Of a stretch of DNA of 9,964 nt, positions 7,589 to 9,964 are shown piece by piece. Source of the stretch: Flavobacterium sp. (lineage in GTDB: Bacteria > Bacteroidota > Bacteroidia > Flavobacteriales > Flavobacteriaceae). The notes under the pieces were generated by a model. The model did no database searches. It was not told the DNA's origin and saw only the letters and a list, made by a program, of their open reading frames with translations. How positions within the stretch are numbered: position 1 is the stretch's first letter; the number at the start of each line of letters is the position of its first letter. Location of the stretch: contig SEBM01000108.1 in NCBI GenBank assembly GCA_004296145.1, forward strand, positions 1-9,964. The letters run 5' to 3'. The translations under genes and the position numbers were made by a program.

Positions 7589-9121
7589 TTAGTTTTTTAA
7601 TGAATATTCCTGTCCGTGATGCACAATTAAGTCAATGATTTCCTGAATATCCTGAGGAGTTGTAAGCGGATTTAGTAAAGTAAATTTCAAGAAAACCTCG
7701 TTGTAGACTTTTGTACTCGTGATAATCGCTTTTCCTTCGTTGAAAATAGCTTTTCTGATATAAGAATTTAAAGCACAAAACGAAGCTCCGTTTTCTTTGA
7801 AAGGTGTATAACGAAACACAATGGCACTAATTTCAGGATTGTGAATGATTTCAAAATCATCTCTGTTTCTAAGCAATTCTGCCGTAAACTGGGCATTGTC
7901 CATTGCTTTTTCCATATAAGAACTTAAACCTTCAGTTCCGATCATTCTTAGTGTGAACCATAGTTTTAAAGCATCAAAACGGCGCGTCGTCTGGATTGAT
8001 TTTTTTACCATGTTTGGAATTCCTTCGTCTTCCTGTTCTTTAGAATTCAGGTAATCAGCGTGGTATTTTATATAATCGATGAAAGATTTATTTCTCATAA
8101 AAAATCCGCTCGAACTTACCGGCTGATAAAATGTTTTATGATAATCAATTGTAACAGAATCAGATAATTCGATTCCGTCCAGTTTGTATTTATGTTCATT
8201 GCTGATTAATAATCCGCCGCCATAAGCCGCATCAACGTGAAACCACAATTCATTTTCATAAGCAATCGCAGCAATTTCCCCAAGCGGATCAATAGAACCA
8301 AAATCGGTTGTTCCAGCTGTTCCTACGACAGCAATCGGAATATTTCCTAAATCTTTTTGCTGCTGAATTACTTTTTCCAAAGCATTGACATTCATTTTAA
8401 AATCAGGATCTACAGCAACCGGAACGACTGCGTTTTGTCCTAATCCCAGTAAACTCAGGTTTTTCTTTAAACTAAAGTGACTCACTTCAGAACATAAAAC
8501 CCTGAATTTTGAAGCTTCAGGCGGAAGTCCGTCCATTTTTGGATCAATCCCATAATGCTTTTTGATATAATGATCTCTTGCCAAAAGCAATCCCATCATA
8601 TTTGATTGTGTACCGCCACTGGTAAAAATTCCGTCAGCATGTTCCGGATAGCCTAGTTTTTCAATCGTCCATTCCACCAGTTTTAATTCAATGAAAGTTG
8701 CTCCCGTACTTTGGTCGTACGTATCCATAGAAGAGTTTAAAGATGATACAAAAGCCTCAGCCACAAGAGTTGGCGTTAGAATTGGGCAATTTAAGTGTGC
8801 AATGTATTTCGGATCATGAAAATGAATACAATCGTTCAGGTAAATATCTTTTAGTTCTTCAAGAACATATTCCAGACTTTTTCCATCGGTATTATTTTCA
8901 AGATAAATGTTATCAATTTTTTCTTTAATCGAAGAAATTGTAGCTCCCGTAAATGGCGTTTTTCGTTCTTTTAAATGGTTACCAATGGTCTTGATAGCCT
9001 TTTTCATGCTTTTAGTATAAATCCCAATCGATTTTTTATTATTAGAAAAAACATGTTTGTTATGTTTTCCAACAATAACCCTTTCCTGCAGTATTGATTC
9101 TAAGTTTTCCTGTGCTTCCAT
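7589..9121 (-). CDS. PLP-dependent group II amino acid decarboxylase (DesA-like, probable lysine decarboxylase)
   Basis: First enzyme of the pathway; expected to decarboxylate a basic amino acid to the diamine backbone. The 510-residue protein has the group II decarboxylase marks: TSGGTQSNM (167-175), SEVSHFS (211-217) with the ring-stacking His215, HVDAAYGG (295-302) with Asp297 for the pyridine nitrogen, and DYHKTFYQP (326-334) with Lys329 as the PLP Schiff-base lysine. This organisation matches siderophore decarboxylases such as DesA (lysine to cadaverine) and the 2,4-diaminobutyrate decarboxylase RhbB. No diaminobutyrate aminotransferase is present here, so lysine is favoured, but the alternative is not excluded. 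It heads the operon behind a good Bacteroidota promoter and a palindromic operator; the leader just before the ATG at 9121 is A-rich and has no Shine-Dalgarno sequence, as is usual in this phylum. Confidence 0.92.
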   Translation of the reverse strand: MEAQENLESILQERVIVGKHNKHVFSNNKKSIGIYTKSMKKAIKTIGNHLKERKTPFTGATISSIKEKIDNIYLENNTDGKSLEYVLEELKDIYLNDCIHFHDPKYIAHLNCPILTPTLVAEAFVSSLNSSMDTYDQSTGATFIELKLVEWTIEKLGYPEHADGIFTSGGTQSNMMGLLLARDHYIKKHYGIDPKMDGLPPEASKFRVLCSEVSHFSLKKNLSLLGLGQNAVVPVAVDPDFKMNVNALEKVIQQQKDLGNIPIAVVGTAGTTDFGSIDPLGEIAAIAYENELWFHVDAAYGGGLLISNEHKYKLDGIELSDSVTIDYHKTFYQPVSSSGFFMRNKSFIDYIKYHADYLNSKEQEDEGIPNMVKKSIQTTRRFDALKLWFTLRMIGTEGLSSYMEKAMDNAQFTAELLRNRDDFEIIHNPEISAIVFRYTPFKENGASFCALNSYIRKAIFNEGKAIITSTKVYNEVFLKFTLLNPLTTPQDIQEIIDLIVHHGQEYSLKN

Positions 9122-9133
9122 TTGTTTTTTTTA

Positions 9134-9150
9134 TTTAGATTGATTCTAAA
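9134..9150. promoter_or_regulatory. Palindromic operator TTTAGA-N5-TCTAAA in the siderophore operon leader
   Basis: A perfect 6-bp inverted repeat with a 5-bp spacer (TTGAT). It sits between the predicted -7 element (9164-9171) and the ATG at 9121, about 8 bp or more downstream of the expected transcription start, a classic repressor roadblock position. The same palindrome occurs at 9927-9943. The shape recalls metal-dependent repressor boxes (DtxR/MntR or Fur types), which suits a siderophore operon, but the regulator is not identified. Confidence 0.65.
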
Positions 9151-9163
9151 GAAATATTTTTGA

Positions 9164-9194
9164 CAAATGTAGTTGTGGAAAAAAATGCAATCAA
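9164..9194 (-). promoter_or_regulatory. Bacteroidota-type promoter of the siderophore operon
   Basis: On the minus strand, TACATTTG (9164-9171) matches the phylum's -7 consensus TAnnTTTG exactly. A TTG at 9192-9194 lies 20 bp upstream as the likely -33 element. The expected start is near 9158, leaving a leader of roughly 35-40 nt containing the palindrome at 9134-9150. It is the only strong promoter candidate I see in this gap, and the downstream genes are too close together for obvious internal promoters. Confidence 0.65.
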
Positions 9195-9219
9195 TACCAC
9201 AAAAAAGCGAAAATTCTTT

Positions 9220-9254
9220 CTACAATTGAGGTACATAAAATACCTCATTTATAG
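9220..9254 (-). terminator. Hairpin downstream of the response regulator gene, possible terminator
   Basis: Arms 9220-9233 and 9241-9254 pair over 14 bp (one A/A mismatch, one G-U wobble on the minus-strand RNA) with a 7-nt loop; the inner 7 bp (TGAGGTA/TACCTCA) are perfect. It lies about 40 nt past the regulator's stop codon and is followed on the minus strand by T-rich sequence with a T6 run at 9201-9206, too far from the stem for an ideal intrinsic terminator. It may instead be a binding site upstream of the siderophore promoter. Confidence 0.4.
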
Positions 9255-9294
9255 TAGGAAATAGCGCAAAAAAAATATACAAATAATACGAAAA

Positions 9295-9921
9295 TTACTT
9301 TATTTTATGCTCTAAAGCATATAAAATAAGCTCAGGAGTTGTGTGTCTGCCTGTCTTTTTCATAATATTTTTTCGATGCGTACGAAAGGTATGAATGCTG
9401 ATAAAAAGTTGGGATGCAATTTTTTTTCCGTCATTCCCTTTTGCGATTTGTTTGAGGATTTCAGACTCCCTTAAAGTTAGTTTCTGATCGTTTTCAGGAT
9501 TTGGCATTACCAAAACATCCAAAAGTGCGCTTAAAGTTTTAGGACATAAATAACGCTCTCCATGTTCAATTTTATACAAAGCATCATAAATGGTTTGTTC
9601 TTCGCAATCTTTTGAAATAAAGCCATTTATATTATCTTTTAAGAAGCTGTTTATGGTTTGTTTGTTTTTGAAATAAGACAGGATAATTATTTTACATTTT
9701 GGATAACTTGCTTTCACTATTTTAAGGTCATCATCGTAAAAAAGGAATATGTTATTTGGGTCAATAATCAGACAATCAACTGTACCGAAATCCAAATATT
9801 TAAATAGTTCTTCTCTTGAATTTACAACCTTTAGATTTGGCGATTTTACCAATTTTTTGAGCGTATACTTCAAACCTATTATATGTAGGTTTTCAGAATC
9901 TGCAATAAGGAAATTTTTCAT
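9295..9921 (-). CDS. NarL/LuxR-family response regulator, probable DNA-binding regulator
   Basis: A 208-residue two-domain regulator. Residues 1-120 form a receiver domain with Asp8 in the acidic pocket, candidate phosphoacceptor Asp54 (in DCLIIDP, 49-55), Ser82 in the Thr/Ser position and Lys104 (in ISKD). Residues about 147-208 form a LuxR-type helix-turn-helix: LTLRESEIL, then IASQLFISIHTFRTHRKNIMKKTG. The usual second pocket acid (DD or ED) is replaced: the sequence reads IADSE, so phosphorylation may be altered. No histidine kinase is visible nearby. It lies upstream of and codirectional with the siderophore operon and shares an operator palindrome with it, so co-regulation, or control of the operon, is likely but unproven. 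The ATG at 9921 fits the upstream promoter. Confidence 0.88.
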   Translation of the reverse strand: MKNFLIADSENLHIIGLKYTLKKLVKSPNLKVVNSREELFKYLDFGTVDCLIIDPNNIFLFYDDDLKIVKASYPKCKIIILSYFKNKQTINSFLKDNINGFISKDCEEQTIYDALYKIEHGERYLCPKTLSALLDVLVMPNPENDQKLTLRESEILKQIAKGNDGKKIASQLFISIHTFRTHRKNIMKKTGRHTTPELILYALEHKIK

Positions 9922-9926
9922 TGTTA

Positions 9927-9943
9927 TTTAGATTTGGTCTAAA
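9927..9943. promoter_or_regulatory. Palindromic operator TTTAGA-N5-TCTAAA at the response regulator promoter
   Basis: A perfect 6-bp inverted repeat with spacer TTTGG, ending 6 bp upstream of the ATG at 9921 and directly touching the predicted -7 element at 9944-9951. The expected transcription start falls inside it. The arms and spacing are identical to the site at 9134-9150, which strongly suggests one shared repressor. Confidence 0.65.
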
Positions 9944-9951
9944 CAAAGATA
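9944..9951 (-). promoter_or_regulatory. -7 element of the response regulator promoter
   Basis: The minus strand reads TATCTTTG, an exact match to TAnnTTTG, 23 bp upstream of the ATG. The matching -33 element would fall just beyond the window edge, so only half of the promoter is visible. Confidence 0.55.
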
Positions 9952-9964
9952 GATATATAACATC

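Noticed and set aside
9830..9840. A third copy of TTTAGATTTGG, half of the shared palindrome
   Set aside because: It lies inside the response regulator coding sequence and lacks the TCTAAA half, so it is probably chance in AT-rich DNA.
1..9964. CRISPR array, tRNA/rRNA genes or insertion sequences
   Set aside because: No regularly spaced repeats, no tRNA- or rRNA-like segments and no transposase frames were seen on either strand.

Overview
The window is AT-rich DNA that fits a member of the Bacteroidota, most likely Flavobacteriia and perhaps Flavobacterium. Three things point there: two -7 promoter elements match the Bacteroidota consensus TAnnTTTG exactly, translation starts have A-rich leaders without Shine-Dalgarno sequences, and the left end carries a hairpin repeat of a type that, from memory, is scattered through flavobacterial genomes. 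The genus is inferred, not proven.

Layout. Positions 2-232 hold the 3' end of an unrecognised plus-strand gene. It converges on a long minus-strand operon, and the two are separated by a near-perfect inverted repeat with 27-bp arms (246-327). The minus-strand operon runs from 9121 down to 337 and contains six tightly packed genes (gaps of 2-15 bp). In transcription order they encode: a PLP-dependent amino acid decarboxylase (DesA-like), a flavin diamine N-monooxygenase (DesB/IucD/RhbE type), a multi-pass membrane protein of the DUF1624/HGSNAT-like acyltransferase type, a GNAT acyltransferase fused to an IucA/IucC NIS synthetase (BibC-like), a stand-alone GNAT acyltransferase, and a stand-alone IucA/IucC NIS synthetase. 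Upstream on the same strand, after a 173-bp gap, lies a NarL/LuxR-type response regulator gene (9295-9921).

Function. This is an NRPS-independent hydroxamate siderophore pathway of the desferrioxamine/bisucaberin class. A diamine (probably cadaverine from lysine) is made by decarboxylation, N-hydroxylated, N-acylated by a GNAT enzyme, and oligomerised or cyclised by an ATP-dependent NIS synthetase. The operon carries two consecutive GNAT plus synthetase modules, one fused and one split, with different residues at a conserved active-site motif. It also has an embedded membrane acyltransferase-like gene of unknown role. These features suggest a product more complex than a simple symmetric dimer.

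Regulation. The promoters of both the siderophore operon and the response regulator carry the same palindrome, TTTAGA-N5-TCTAAA, at or just downstream of the predicted transcription start. This suggests a shared, probably metal-responsive repressor. No TonB-dependent receptor, exporter of a familiar family or siderophore reductase is visible in the window.
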